Below are positions 13,732-26,621 of a stretch of DNA of 64,000 bases, one piece after another. The notes below the pieces were generated by a model. The model worked only from the letters and a program-made list of their open reading frames with translations, made no database searches and was not told where the DNA came from. This stretch comes from Sycobia sp. Sy_11 (Eukaryota; Arthropoda; Insecta; Hymenoptera; Epichrysomallidae). The stretch is from positions 62,001 to 126,000 of the forward strand of contig JACCIC010000028.1 of assembly GCA_018907035.1 (NCBI GenBank), written 5' to 3'. Position 1 is the first letter of the stretch; every line of letters starts with the position of its first letter. The translations under genes and the position numbers were made by a program.

Positions 13732-14672
13732 TTATACATGTTTATGTACGTCTATGTGTATATGCATGTATTATCGCAGTACAGGCGCTATATAGCGCCC
13801 GCCGGTATCTTATGTCATACGATCTAGAGCCGTACAATCTGAAACGACGGCTTATGTAGCCCTCGAAATGTCCTATAGCTCCGAAGCTCGCCTCCTCCCC
13901 CCGCCATCCTCTCGCCCTAATTGTTTTCTCAGAAAGCACACAACCACCCCCGAGATTCTTCGTATTAATAAGACCGCATTTACAGTCCAACGCCAACCGC
14001 CCCCCCCCCTGTATACGCGCGCTTTTCCTCTCTTCGATCTATAAATATATAGATGTATATCCACACACACACACACACACACGCGCGCGCGCGCATGGAA
14101 TAAAGGCGTGTGTCGCGCGCAGCGCCGCCGTCATCGATGCGCGTTCCTTCTCCGTCTAAACTTACCCGTAGAAGCGTGCGTGCGTGTGTGTCTGTGTTTT
14201 TGTGTTTGCGTATACACGAGCGCGCGGCGGTATTAATTATTTTTCCGTATACACAATCCGTCCTCCGTTCTATTTCGAATAATGTAATAGCATTGGCCTT
14301 GGGAACGCGCGGGCTTTACGACCGCCGCCGCCGCCGCCGCCGCCGCGGCGCGCGCCCGCGTTAATTCGGCCTTTGAAACGATAATAATAATTTTAGTGAA
14401 AAGCTTGGAAAACACGCGCACAAACGGCTCCCGCGCTCAGCGACATTGCGCAAGCTCTCGCGTCTAGCATATAGATATAAAGAGTCAATAAAACAACGAC
14501 AACAACAAAAAAAAAAAAACCGCGACCGTCGCGTTCTTTCCTATACTTATATACAGTGACGGGTGGTCGATTCTATGCGCACCTCTGATTTATTCCGTAT
14601 GTATTATTGTTTTTACCCCCCCCCCCACTCCACACATCTTCATAGCAATGTATATGTACATCTTACAAAATC

Positions 14673-14721
<49 letters not shown>

Positions 14722-15770
14722 CTGCTTTTATGAAGTGTTTTTCCTTGTTTTTCCGTAATTTTCGATTACAGAAGATCGCGCGCGACAGCAAAATCATGCT
14801 TGTTGTAAAGTGTAAGCCAAAGAATAATTTGCCTGTATAGATCTTTTTTCCACCCGGACGTAAAAAGGGGGCGAGCTGCTAATCAAACGAAACGTGTACT
14901 CGAATTTCCGCATTTGCTTGCTAGAATCCATTCCCCTTCCCGCCCTCTCTCGCTCTTCCTCTCTCTCTCTCTCTCTCTCTCAGTCAGGATACGATTGGAT
15001 TGGCAATTTCCCGTTCGATCAAATTCGGCTCTAAAAGCCAAATATTGCGCACATAAGCGCCGTCAATATTATTTCCGAATATTCACGCGGCTTTCATACG
15101 TCTCATCGAGTAATTTTAGATTTCAAGGTTAAAATTTCTTTCACTCTTTCGGATTTATAAATTCTAAATTCGTCGGCTATTACGCTATCATGGTGTAAAA
15201 TATTTAATGACGTTCGGTAGAATCCTAGGTAATATTTGTAAATCTAATATTTGTAAGAGAAGATTTGTACATTGATCGGAATTTGAATGAATACTTAACT
15301 CAACGCGATACTTTGGCACTGAGTTAAATTAATCAACTTTTAATAGGTCGAATGATCGAAAAGTGCAAGCACTTGTTTAGAACATGTTCTCGATTGCTCC
15401 GAGACTAACAAAATGATAATGTGAGCGAGTTACTTATCTCTCTATAAGTATATATATATATATAATGCATATCAAAGCCAAATTTTACTCATTCTATAAA
15501 AGATAAAGCACGGATAAAACAAGTAATCGGCTTGTCAAGGCCCTTCAATAACGAAATTACTCTGTCGCGCATTACGAAACTACACGTAGGAAATATCGAT
15601 AACACACGGCTTGCTTGCAATGTTATAAACATTCTATTATACTTCACATCTACCGTCACATTACCAAAGTAATACCTGGTAATGCCGGATAAATCTCGGG
15701 AAAATCTGTTTAAATTCACCGATTACATCTTCAATCTTAGCGTTTAACTAGCATACGCGCGCGCGCGCAC

Positions 15771-15801
<31 letters not shown>

Positions 15802-16025
15802 GTGCAGGATACGGTCATGGAAAATGCGCACAAGGTTTCGGATAATGAAGCGAGCCGCGCGCGGCTCGCATAATACAACCTGAGCGCGTGCCGCTGCAAA
15901 GTGTTTGAGAGGTATGTTAAACAGTCGCGCGCTATAAGTTAGCGAGGATGCGGCTGAATTAAAAGCGGCAACTGACGTAATCGCTGGAGAATTATGCTAT
16001 GTATAGGTATCGCGTGTAACGCGTG

Positions 16026-16073
<48 letters not shown>

Positions 16074-19000
16074 GTACTAAGCTCGATACGGGCGATTACG
16101 CTCCAGCACGTGTTGTATACTAATATTTATAGACTTGGAGGCATAAAAATTAATTTATCGAACCTTTTTTTCCTTGCATTTCAGTCCGAGGCGTACTCCA
16201 TATATATGTACAGTACGTACTATTATTTTCATAAGAAAAGTACGTCTATATAAAGCTATGAACGACATCGACTTCTCTTCAGACGTTCAAACCCATAAAT
16301 TTTCAGACTTTTACCTCATATGAGAAGTGTATATGCTCGTCCGAGAGGACGAATTACATGCGCTTTTCATCCTCACTTGATCGCTCAAAAAAAAAAAAAA
16401 AAAAAAAAAAAAACAAACAAAAACCATCCAAACGGCATCGATCAAGAGGAAAAACGTTCCCCGCCGCCGCGGAACAATGTTTATCCTCCGTACAAATGAA
16501 ATTCGGAAGTAATCGATCGGGCGCCGGCCGTTCCCATATGTAAAATCGCGCGCACGACCGCGCCCATTCAATCTTTCCATCGAAGAGCTCCCCCTGGCAG
16601 CGCCCAGTGTAAAGGTCGCGGCAAAAAAAAAAAAAAAACAAAAAACAAAAAAAGCTTCGAGCTCGGAGCGTTCGCGCCGCACAATGTAACATATCTCGCC
16701 ACGTCGATCTTCATATAAACGTCGATCGCTCGTACTCAACGGGTATAATTAGTCGCGAATCAGTGCTGCGCGTTCTTCGCGCGCCAATGGGGAGCGTTTT
16801 ACAGAGAAAAAAGAAAAGCAAAAACGCCCGCGCCCGGTCCCTCGCGCGCCGAGGAGTGGCGACGCGCGTATAATCGTCGCGTGTAAGCGTCCTATTCTCA
16901 TATTCGTACCATTTTGTTCGCCGATTGCGGCGCGCGCGCGCGCCGCGAGTCGGTCCTCTTTGCTCTCGGGCCTTTATACGCGATATATTCGCAATCGACT
17001 ATTTGCAAAGCTTATGGCCTTTTGTGCCTCGATTTCTATACAGAGCCTTTTATGTACGCAGAATTAAGCATTTATACGTTCATGTGGTATTGTTTTTTTT
17101 CCGACGCTCGTTCGAGCAAGATTTGTTAAGAGATTTTTGTACGAATAATTATTAATTAAGCAAGGGTCAGAGGATTGACCATTTTACACAAATTCATTGC
17201 ATAAATAAGGTTACCAAGTTTCTAGAGTACGGACTTTAAAGGGTTCGAGTATCGTCTAGTTTGAGCTGATGAACTTGTGCGAATTTTTCAAATAGTCTTA
17301 AATATTTGATCAATTGAGCCGTTCACGTTGTTCGGCCATCGGAAAGAACCTAAAAATGTCGTAACCCATAGTTATATTCGACATACATAATGTTACTAGA
17401 CACTGTTCAAACAATTCGTTTAGCTCGTGCATCTGAACATAAATAATTCTAACAGCTAAGATGCTCGAACATTTCGAACTGTTTGAAATGGTTCCCAAGC
17501 ACTTTGCACGTGTCTTCTTCTTTGAGAACCGATGGGCCGGTTCGAATAATTTTATCTACTCGAACTGATCGGAACAGAAGATGCAAGTTCTGAAAAAAAA
17601 TAGAGCTGACAGGCCTACTTTTTGACGTTCGAACAACTAGAACGGCTGAAAATTTCCAATAGCTCAAACTGTTTCCACAATTTAATATCAACTTGTGCAA
17701 TATTTGAAAGGCTGAATTATTCGATCAGCTCGTAGAATTGATCGTACGAATCGAACTGTACGAATTCTCGGGACCTCTTCAATCGCTGTAAATTTATTGC
17801 AAAACAACAAAAAAAAGGTTTCGAATATCGTTGCAGTTTTTCAACTAATCTTTTAACAATCAGTGACACGTCAGTTTTCGGTCAATAAATTTTCATTCAT
17901 ACACAACGTATAAATATGCCCGATTTCATCGTTAATCATTGTCCCTCAAATTGACTATTTTGAAACTATACAGCTCTGCCGTCCGCGCAACAACAACAAC
18001 AACAACAACAACAACAAAAAACGACCGCGTAGCACGGACGGCAGAGGAACGCGACCCGCGTTAATCCGCCCATCGACAGTACAGTCTCCCATTCTCGTTT
18101 TCAGCACCGACAGCGGCTGGGACAATCCGTTCAGGCCGGACGGCGACCTGTCCCGCGAGGCCGACGAGATCGTCGAGCTGATAAAGGGGGGCAAGCCGAT
18201 CACCCCGACCCCGGGCCAGAACGCCCCGGCCCTGCCCGGCTACGAGGGCAAGCCGATCGCCGAGCAGCTGCACGACTCGAGCTCGAGTCCCCTCCTGGAC
18301 GCGACGAATCTCCGGGCGAGCGCCTCGCCCCGGCTCAACCAGGGCAACGGGAACGCCCACAGCACGCCGATCAAGCCCTCCAACAATCAGCAGGCCGTTA
18401 ACGAAAAGGTACGTGGTGGCGCGGGGGGGGGGGGGAGGGAGAGCTTTCTTCCTCCGGCGACACGGGCGATGTTTTTCTTTCTTTTTGGTTATTATTATCG
18501 TCGTGGTTGTCCTCGCCTCCGTTTCGCGGCCGCTAGCGCGCGCGACCCGCATCCGGCCGTCGATTTACTGTTAAACCACGCCGTTCGTGACGGCGCAAAA
18601 ATCCGACACCTTTTTTTCCCGTTTGACTTTTTGTTTTTCTTTTTGTAATTTTTTTGTTTTTTTTTTTTTTTTTTTTTGCTTTTTTTTTTCCTCGGCCACC
18701 CTCCGTCGAAATCCGCGGCAGACGGCCGTTAATGACTATTCGGGCCGCGCGCCATTGCCGTCTCTGTCGCTCTTGTTACGTTTTGTCCCTCCCCACCTCG
18801 GCCGTGTGCACTCTATACGCGTCCACTTGAACGCGTTCTTTTTTTTTTCCGTCACGGCACGTGGATTTTTCATTCTGCCCGCGGGCGATATTATTGCCAC
18901 GTGCTTTGACGCTATTTTGCAAAGTTGAACCGTGCGCGTGTCCGTAAGCGCGATCGACAACGTTCCGATCTCGACTCCCTTAATCGTGCGTTCTTAATTA

Positions 19001-20585
19001 GGCTTTTATTATACACGCCAGTGCCTCCTCTAGAAAATAATACCAGTTCTGATTGATTGTGCAGATACGTTTGCAGTAGTCGATACGATACGCAAAACTT
19101 TTCAGCGTGAGTAATAATATTTAAAAAACCAAAAAAAAAAAAAAAAAAAAAAAAAGAATACACTCATTGCTTAAAAGTACATATAGGCTTTTGTTTTTTT
19201 CAATTTACATTCAATATCAGAATTTTCATTATCGCTTTTGCCACCACGAAACCGAGATGGGTAGTCCGAATATGACTTCCACGCAAAGAACATAAGAGTA
19301 CGTGAACAGTAATGATAATTATACTTGAATATTATTTATTAAAATCTTTAATTTCACTCTCGATTATATTCGGATGTAACATTTTTTACACATAAACATT
19401 ATTTTTATTATTAAATTCTAATTTACTAACATTACTAAATTAATTATCAATAATATTTTATCTAATAAGAGCACTAAAGAGAGGCCTACGATGGCTCGAT
19501 CGCTAGAACGAAGAACTTGTAACTTGGTGATCCGAGTTCAAATTCCGATCTCGGCCGATTGACACAAGCACCGCTGTAATAATTTACATGTGCTTTGTTT
19601 ACAAACACATCGTAGACCTCCGTCGCTGATTAGCATCAATATTTGGAAGAATAACATAATAAAAAAAAAACACTAAAGAAAAAATTTGTAAATTCAAATA
19701 AATATTTATTTACTGCGTGGCAATAAAATAAATTGAAATTGAAGTCAAAGTAACTAATTATTGTTTGTTGTGAATTAAATCACGTATTCGGAACACCCGC
19801 GTCATATTAATTTACAATTACAGCTTTATTTTGTAGATATTGTCGATTTGTCAGAAATTGTTTAAGAGCATCGAAAGTGTCATTTTGTAAATTACGACTA
19901 TCGGATGTACCTGCACTGTACTTAAAGAATAACCAAATGGACTAACGCAACTTAATCTGAAGCAGAAGAAAAAGATTGTTTCGAAGGGCGTGAATTAAGC
20001 AATTTGTAAAAATAGTTCTGTTGTGAAACGTTTCGATCGCGAATGACGCGGATAACCCTTTGAAACGTCGAAAAATAAAAATTATTTTCAAATTATTGAT
20101 TTCGGGCCCACGAAATGAAAATCATATTCTTCTGTTTGAAATTATTTACGAACGGGTCATATATGAATTAACACATAACTGAAATTTTCTTGCAAAAATT
20201 TCATTATTCAATTCGTTCAATAACCAACTAACAGCAAAATGCAAAATGACAACAATACGTAGAATTAGGAAATAGATGATATTTTACATCTATATATATT
20301 TGCCAACATTTTCAAAACTCGCATTTAATCTCGCGCTTCTTTATGTATACGTATATAGATACAAAAAAACACGATCACCCATCCGCATTAAACTCATAAC
20401 TAGTGACGTAAGCACGCAACAGTAAAGCTAATGCATCCCGTCCTCGGTTGCTCTTTATTATTTTTCAGAATTCGGCCACCGTCGACGTGGGCAGAGTGAC
20501 GGCGCAGGGCCCGGGCGACGCCTCCCAGGTGGAGCACGTCACCCTCAAGAAGAAGCCCAAGTGCAAGTGCTGCGTTCTACAGTAA
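10940..20585 (+). CDS. Small protein with a CaaX-type lipidated C-terminus (3 exons)
   Basis: Coding exons are 10940-11064, 18105-18408 and 20469-20585 (181 aa). The joins close in frame (phase 2, then phase 0) at good GT and AG sites. The N-terminus is a Thr-rich run followed by HVYYVIKVPKDGG. The middle exon carries a dense block, DNPFRPDGDLSREADEIVEL then IKGGKPITP (about residues 46-75), which looks like a conserved motif. The last seven residues are CKCCVLQ: Cys178 fits a CaaX prenylation site and Cys175 and Cys177 could be palmitoylated, so the protein probably sits on the inner face of the plasma membrane. The lysine-rich stretch before it would help membrane contact. Paralemmins end in a similar cysteine cluster, but I cannot claim homology. 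I do not recognise the family. Introns are 7.0 and 2.1 kb, much longer than in the other genes here except the HIUase enzyme gene, and contain many microsatellites. Further 5' exons may exist. Confidence 0.84.
12228..12279. repeat. (TA)n(GA)n compound microsatellite
   Basis: A TA run to about 12250 passes directly into a GA run. A shorter TA run lies 45 bases upstream (12167-12183). Confidence 0.95.
13420..13464. repeat. (TA)n microsatellite
   Basis: TA tract of about 45 bases. Confidence 0.96.
13679..13729. repeat. (TA)n microsatellite
   Basis: TA tract of about 51 bases. Confidence 0.96.
14061..14094. repeat. (CA)n(CG)n compound tract
   Basis: A CA run passes into a CG run, an alternating purine-pyrimidine sequence able to form Z-DNA. 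Confidence 0.9.
14678..14716. repeat. (TA)n microsatellite
   Basis: TA tract of about 39 bases. Confidence 0.95.
15775..15801. repeat. (TA)n microsatellite
   Basis: TA tract of about 27 bases following a CG/CA run. Confidence 0.93.
16027..16071. repeat. (TA)n microsatellite
   Basis: TA tract of about 45 bases. Confidence 0.96.
18409..20468 (+). other. Intron 2 of the lipidated-protein gene
   Basis: A 2.06-kb intron. Its first 550 bases are CpG-rich with long poly-T; the rest is AT-rich. It carries the SINE insertion at 19481-19670. Confidence 0.8.
19481..19670 (+). mobile_element. tRNA-derived SINE, copy A
   Basis: A 190-base element with a tRNA-like head (starting GAGGCCTACGATGGCTCG, with the box-B-like GAGTTCAAATTCC), a tRNA-unrelated body and a poly-A tail. 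It is flanked by a perfect 9-base target-site duplication, CACTAAAGA, at 19472-19480 and 19671-19679. Copy B at 44905-45115 on the other strand is closely similar along the shared length. These are the hallmarks of a SINE inserted by LINE machinery. It lies in intron 2 of the lipidated-protein gene, in the sense orientation. Confidence 0.9.
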
Positions 20586-20799
20586 CCGCGGGGCCCACCC
20601 GGGAAGCTGAACTCGCGCCGAGCCCGCCGAGGGCCTCCCCGCCCCGGCGACGCGGCGTGCGGCGTCCGAGGAAAATGCCGATTTTTTCGCACGCCCGAGC
20701 CGAGGGGGGGAAGGGAGTCGCGCGCGACACTATATATTTATATATAATATATATGTATATTTATATATAAGGTCCCAGAAAGTAGGCCCGCCCGTCGGA

Positions 20800-20803
<4 letters not shown>

Positions 20804-20859
<56 letters not shown>
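20804..20859. repeat. (TA)n microsatellite
   Basis: TA tract of about 56 bases, 220 bases after the stop codon of the lipidated-protein gene. Confidence 0.97.
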
Positions 20860-20861
<2 letters not shown>

Positions 20862-21720
20862 TTAAATGTAATCGAGGCCTCTGTTCCGCCTCGTCTTCCG
20901 CGGCGGTTCTTGCGCAGGCCGACTGTGTGTATACGTATGTGGTGTGAGTGTGCGTGCGTGCCTGCGCGCACGCGCGCGCGTGTGTGTACAAAACGGAAAC
21001 GATGAAAAATATATAAAAGGCGGCAAAGCACGCGAGGAAGAGAGAGAGAGAGAAAGACAGAGAGAGAAAGAAAGAGAAAGAAAAAGAATGATCGGGACAG
21101 AAGGGAAAAATCTTCTGTCTCCCTTGACGATGCTTCGTCTCTCGAGCTGTGCATGTGATTCTCGAGATCCATATAGAATATGTGTGGATATATATATATA
21201 TATATCAACCGGATGGACGACATTTATATAGGCTCGGGAAAGAAATGCGAGGCAAGGAAGAAGGGAAAGCATAAGATATGATAATTATACAAACGTATAC
21301 GCGTGAGTTGGGCACGTTGAAAAACGATGAAAGAGACGGACGCTAGACTTATGTACGTTATATTAATTATACCTATACATAATACGCAGACGACACCCGC
21401 GCCTTTTTTTCAAAGAACGAAACAATGGGAAAGTCTCTATATATATATATTGAAATATATTGTAGATAAAATGATAACAGATAAATAGTAGCTATCTATA
21501 ATAGCATAAGTGCTTTTACTATCATGGTTACTATTATATAGACGACACGGGGGAATGGTCGTGAAACAGGCGACGATTCCCCTTTTCTCTTCCAGCAGCG
21601 TTCAAGCGATTATGAATTAAAAGGAAAAAGAAAAAATAGGAACAACGTCAACTAAGTAAGGAAAAAAGAGACACACAGGGTGCGTGCCAAGTCGCGCAGT
21701 GGAGCAATTATTCACCACTC

Positions 21721-21815
21721 ACACGCATACACTTGCACACACGCGCGCACACACAATTGGAACACACACACACACACACACACACAAACCCACACAAACC
21801 CACACACACACACTC
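21721..21815. repeat. CA-rich microsatellite
   Basis: Interrupted CA repeat with CG and CAAACC variants. Confidence 0.92.
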
Positions 21816-22676
21816 AGCGTTTTATGATAAACCTATATACTTTCTGAGTATCGGTGGAGCTTTGCGGCTCTTCAGGAGAAATTCTTGTAAATATATATAT
21901 TATTAATGAATTCTACCGTGGATCCTTGCAGTCGGAAAGTGGCAAAGATTTATCGGGATATAATGAAATGAGACAAAGAATAATAAGCGTGATGTCCTAT
22001 GTAGATGCGGAGGCGGTAAGTTTGTTTTATTTTTATTTTTTTATTTTTTTTTTTTTTTTATTAAATCTTCGACTTTTAATGCGACGAATCTTCTGTTATT
22101 ATTCAAATTTGCATCGCTCGTCACATCGTCGATATATTTCATCATCGTGAACCGAGGGCCAAATTCAACAAAACGCGTAAATAACCGACCGACGATACCA
22201 CCTCCGCATTGCGCTCTCCAATTTGCTGCTAGTGCACAAATAATAATAATACTAATAATAATAATAGTAATAATAATAATAAGAAAGCATAATTGCCGTA
22301 TAAGTATAAATGAAGCTCGAGTAAGCTCTTCGGGCAGCTGTCGAAGCGATTCTTTAGGATTCTGTTTTTTTATTTTTTATTATTATTTTTTTTTTTTTAG
22401 CAATCCTTCGACCAATCATGCAATCTATATTTAGATAATGCGCGCACGCGAACGATTTTATTTGTTGTCCACTCTGTTTTTATGTATAATTAGATTATTT
22501 TGTATTTGGCCACTCTCGCTCGCACATTTTCTATCAAAACAAAAAAAAAAAAAAAAAAAAAAAAGGAGAGGCGCACGATGTGCAAACGTTTATCGAGATC
22601 GTAGTAGAGCCCTATGAAGTATATATAACAGATAAAATCCGACGGATTATCATTGTTTTTTATTTTATACGAACAT

Positions 22677-22678
<2 letters not shown>

Positions 22679-22725
<47 letters not shown>
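22679..22725. repeat. (TA)n microsatellite
   Basis: TA tract of about 47 bases ending in TAAA units. Confidence 0.96.
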
Positions 22726-22734
<9 letters not shown>

Positions 22735-23272
22735 TATACACATAGCGAACGTGTACGACTCGATCCTTAATCGACACACAGCTTATACGAGCATAAGTTT
22801 TCCAATTTTTGAAGATTCTATTGTAAGTTAAACGACGCCCGAGTTGACGTCGGCCCCAAGTGCGCGCGCAGCGGTTATTACGAAAGTGACGATTAAGAAT
22901 AGAATCGTTGAATGAAGAAAAGAAAGAAAAAGTGTGTTTACGATGCTGCTGGATTCGTTTTACATTCAGTACCTACTTGTCCCGCATAATGCATATAGAT
23001 ATATAAATAATATACATGTAAAGAGTACGTGTACACAGACTGGCATCGATACATATACACAATATTATATATATATATATACATTATATATAATCTAAAA
23101 ATCTTATATATGTAAATGTATATCGTGTGCGTATACGTATATACACACACGATATAACATAAATTGCCTAGGCTCTTTTCAAGCTGTCCGATTTTTTAAT
23201 TATACATGTTCATCAGTGCGATAACAGCTGCTTATTAGTTCGAAGACTTTCAGTGATTGCGCAGCACTATAC

Positions 23273-23274
<2 letters not shown>

Positions 23275-23327
<53 letters not shown>

Positions 23328-23336
23328 TATATAATA
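23275..23336. repeat. (TA)n microsatellite
   Basis: TA tract of about 62 bases with two phase slips (AATAT). Confidence 0.96.
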
Positions 23337-26300
23337 TAGCAAATGAATTTTTTATGCATACTCAGTAATTATTCGAGTATAAAATAAACAATTGACCAGG
23401 ATTCCTTCGATATTTTTTTTTTGTTTTTTTTTTTAGCGATAACAATATTGCTCGAACGGCCGTATATGCGGCTTGACTGGGACTGCCGTCTGTTTGTACC
23501 TTATACGTACAGGTCTGATTGATTTTTAGCTGTGAATTATTATAAACGTTCGATAATAATTGTTTCTTCGATTTATTGCAACCCATCCGATTAATGAAAA
23601 AAAAGAAGCAAAAGAGGAGCAGGAGGAGGAGGAGGAGAGTGAAAAATGATAATTTTAAAAGACACCGAGCCAACATTTTAACAGCCCACTGGGGATGTGC
23701 AGCTCAACGATGAGACACGGGGCGTTATAAAGGATCTCATGCGTATTTGAGTGTCGGAAAGATAATCCTTTTTAGCGGGCAGTATCAAATCAAAGATTTT
23801 TTACCGACGATGCATCTTTTAGAAATTTGCAAATTCATTAAAAAACAAAAACGAAACAAAAAGAGAACGAGAGAGGGAGAGAGAGAGAGAGAGAGCGAAA
23901 TGAAAAACCGCCCGTCGTTTACTGCTATACCTACCCTTCTCGTATGTATATGTAGTCGCGGAAGCGTGTCCTTGGTTTGTACGCGTGATTACGAAAAAAA
24001 AAAATAAATAAATAAATAAAAAAAGTGTGGGACATGTAATTACTGTTCAACAGTCAATGTACGGATGACGGAGTGGCGCGAGCCGGTGGATAGATGACCA
24101 TTTACTATTTTAGAACTGTAAGTTATCGCGGATGTTCAAGCACTCGCATTAAAACTGACATTAAAAAAAAAATAAACAAAACAAAACAAAAACAAACAAA
24201 AAAAAAACAAAAAACAGTAAACAAAATTAACTATTGTAACATCTGTCCCGCGCAACTGTTGATTCTGCTGAGCTTACGGATATTAAACGAATATTAAATG
24301 TCTTGTTAAAAAAGAATTTTTTATTCTCTTGCTTTCACCCGTCCAGTTCCCAATATTTTCCACGAGCGTCTATTTTCTTTATAAATATAAATAAACATTC
24401 TTTTTACCTGTAGTAAATCAGAAATATACAAATTATTACAAAATTTATGTAAGTATGTTCATATATATACATTTGTTTATCTCACTTGAATTTCATTAAT
24501 TTCTGTATTCCGTCGTTACTGGATGTTATCTAGTAAAATTAATCAATGTATTACATTCAAATGTTTAAAATCTTGAAATCGGATACGTTAAAAAGGAAAA
24601 ATTCCATTTTAACATACTTCGACATATAACACATAGCGTACGCAAAATCAATGAAAGCCTATATGATCCGAACTCGATGAAGCGCTTGTCAGGTGCAAAT
24701 AAACTAATTCGCAACGTCATCGAATCATGCATATAAATAGAGGCTTTTGTAAGTACTGGATCTTTCGCGAGCGATTCAAGATTGGGGAAAGGCAAGCGAG
24801 CACGCTGAGGGAATGAGAGAGAACGAGTTAGAGAGAGAGAGAGAGAGAGAGAGAGAATCCAGGTAAGAGTCATATAGGGTCAAGTATCGAAAAAATGCAA
24901 GGTGAGCCGCCGAGAAGGATTGTCTCTTTAAAAGAGAACCAGAAGAAGCCAGTTCGCTTTCGATGCTTTAAGGCGCGCGCGCGCGCTGCACTTGTTACAC
25001 AAACACGCCTCACCCACTGAAATTTTTCGTTAGAGTTGCGACATAAATCTGAAGAGAAAATTTCAACGTTCCATTATATATATAGTTCGAGTCGTAAGTA
25101 TTGTAACTATGACACATTTATCCCATTAACCTGGCTGTTCTATATACCTTCTAAACTACGAATTTTTCTTCCTTTTCATTTTGAAGTCAAAGTTATGGCA
25201 TTTCTTAAGATACCAGCCATCAGCTCATTATATAAATTAATCAAGATAATTAGTTCTTCGTTTATTAAAATTAAAATTTTTTATGAAGACTAATGCAATT
25301 CTTTTTCTTTTTACAAATCTAATTACAAAATGTATAATAATTTTTAGTATAAAAATAAAAAAAAAAAACAAAATTAATACAAATCGAGGGTTTTTAAAAA
25401 ATTTAAGATGGTTCACGCGCATTTGCTTGACGGGTTAGATTTGTTGAAAATTATAACTGATCTAAATGGAATTAAAGGGAATTGTACCAATTTACGTGTA
25501 AAAAATATAAAAATGAAAAAAGCGTGATAACGATTTTATTTTTAACTGCAGTGAAATAATTAATATAAGGTAGAGCCAACAAAGAAAAATTTAATTGACT
25601 TCATTATATCGTGTACGAAAAGGATTAAAGTACGATATATTATCGCTGATTTAAAGACATTCGCAATGTGCATAAATTAAAAAAACTATTAAATTAATCC
25701 CAAATTATTAAAATGCACGAGAGTCATTGAAACGGCTTGAATCCTTATAGCTGTGAAAAACGTTTTATTATAAAAATTAATGATGCGGATTGAGATAGTG
25801 CAAAGAAAAAATTTCTTCGATTTTCATTTGATTACATCTGAATTCTACATAATACGTAATACGGAGATTCGCAAAACAAAACACAAACAAATTTCTGAAA
25901 TAACTTTTCAATAAAGCCATCATATAATCTATATAGATAATAATGATAAAGTTGGAGAAAAATAAACAATAGAGGCTGGTAACGGTTTGCACATCATTAA
26001 TACTTGACATCGGCAAAATCCCGTCCGCGATCCTGACTATATACACATATAAGCAGAGAATGAAAAAAAAATTTTGAATCATTGCAGCATTGTTTCCTCC
26101 CAGGTCGTATATTCACGTTTAATGCCTATATAAACGTCTTCGTATATACACTTAAACTGATAAAAGCCAATTAACGAAAAACCGCGGCCGACACGCAAAA
26201 TCGTGTTGGCTCGGCGCGCATATATATATATATATATATATATACAAAGTGTGCGCGGAGAGTGAAAATGGATGAGAGAGAAAGATAGAGAGACATTAAA

Positions 26301-26357
26301 GACACGAAGCAATTCCATGTATATAAGACAAAGAGAGAGGGATAGAGAAATCGCATC

Positions 26358-26362
<5 letters not shown>

Positions 26363-26409
<47 letters not shown>
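26363..26409. repeat. (TA)n microsatellite
   Basis: TA tract of about 47 bases. A shorter TA run lies at 26219-26245. Confidence 0.96.
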
Positions 26410-26414
<5 letters not shown>

Positions 26415-26555
26415 GTATGTAGGTATGTATATACATGGACTTGAATATAACGCGCCCATCGCGCGCGCGGCTGCAGTTTCAGCGGCGTCACGCAAGGCAT
26501 AAATCGCGATGCGCCGCGGGAATGTGCCATGGGCCCGGTGCTGTAGCGAGACTCT

Positions 26556-26557
26556 GT

Positions 26558-26618
<61 letters not shown>
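26556..26618. repeat. (TA)n microsatellite
   Basis: TA tract of about 63 bases with one phase slip. Confidence 0.96.

Positions 26619-26621
<3 letters not shown>

Larger units (their letters stand above)
11065..18104 (+). other. Intron 1 of the lipidated-protein gene
   Basis: The 7.0-kb intron is AT-rich at 11340-12100, then GC- and CpG-rich with pyrimidine stretches and poly-T/poly-A runs. It includes a 5' UTR-like segment at 12420-12600 (ACC/CAC triplets, CCGCC runs) that could be an alternative first exon, and a cluster of TCGAAC-like motifs at 17220-17780. No other gene was recognised in it. Confidence 0.7.
20586..24300 (+). other. Probable long 3' UTR and downstream DNA of the lipidated-protein gene
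   Basis: No coding region is seen after the stop at 20583-20585. The stretch contains TA tracts, a GA-rich run (21039-21090), CA repeats (21720-21815), a GA run (23874-23896) and A-rich segments. TGTANATA motifs of the Pumilio type occur at 21461-21468 and 21886-21893. AATAAA signals occur within the AAATAAATAAATAAA run near 24002 and again near 24170. The true 3' end cannot be fixed from sequence. Confidence 0.4.

Noticed and set aside
19481..19560. tRNA gene
   Set aside because: The tRNA-like head has a degenerate box B and imperfect arms, is followed by a body and poly-A, and is flanked by a target-site duplication, so it is a SINE.
20738..21223. Long open frames full of Tyr-Ile repeats
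   Set aside because: They are translations of TA microsatellites, open in several frames on both strands. No domain, start context or splice support. The same applies to all such frames in the window.
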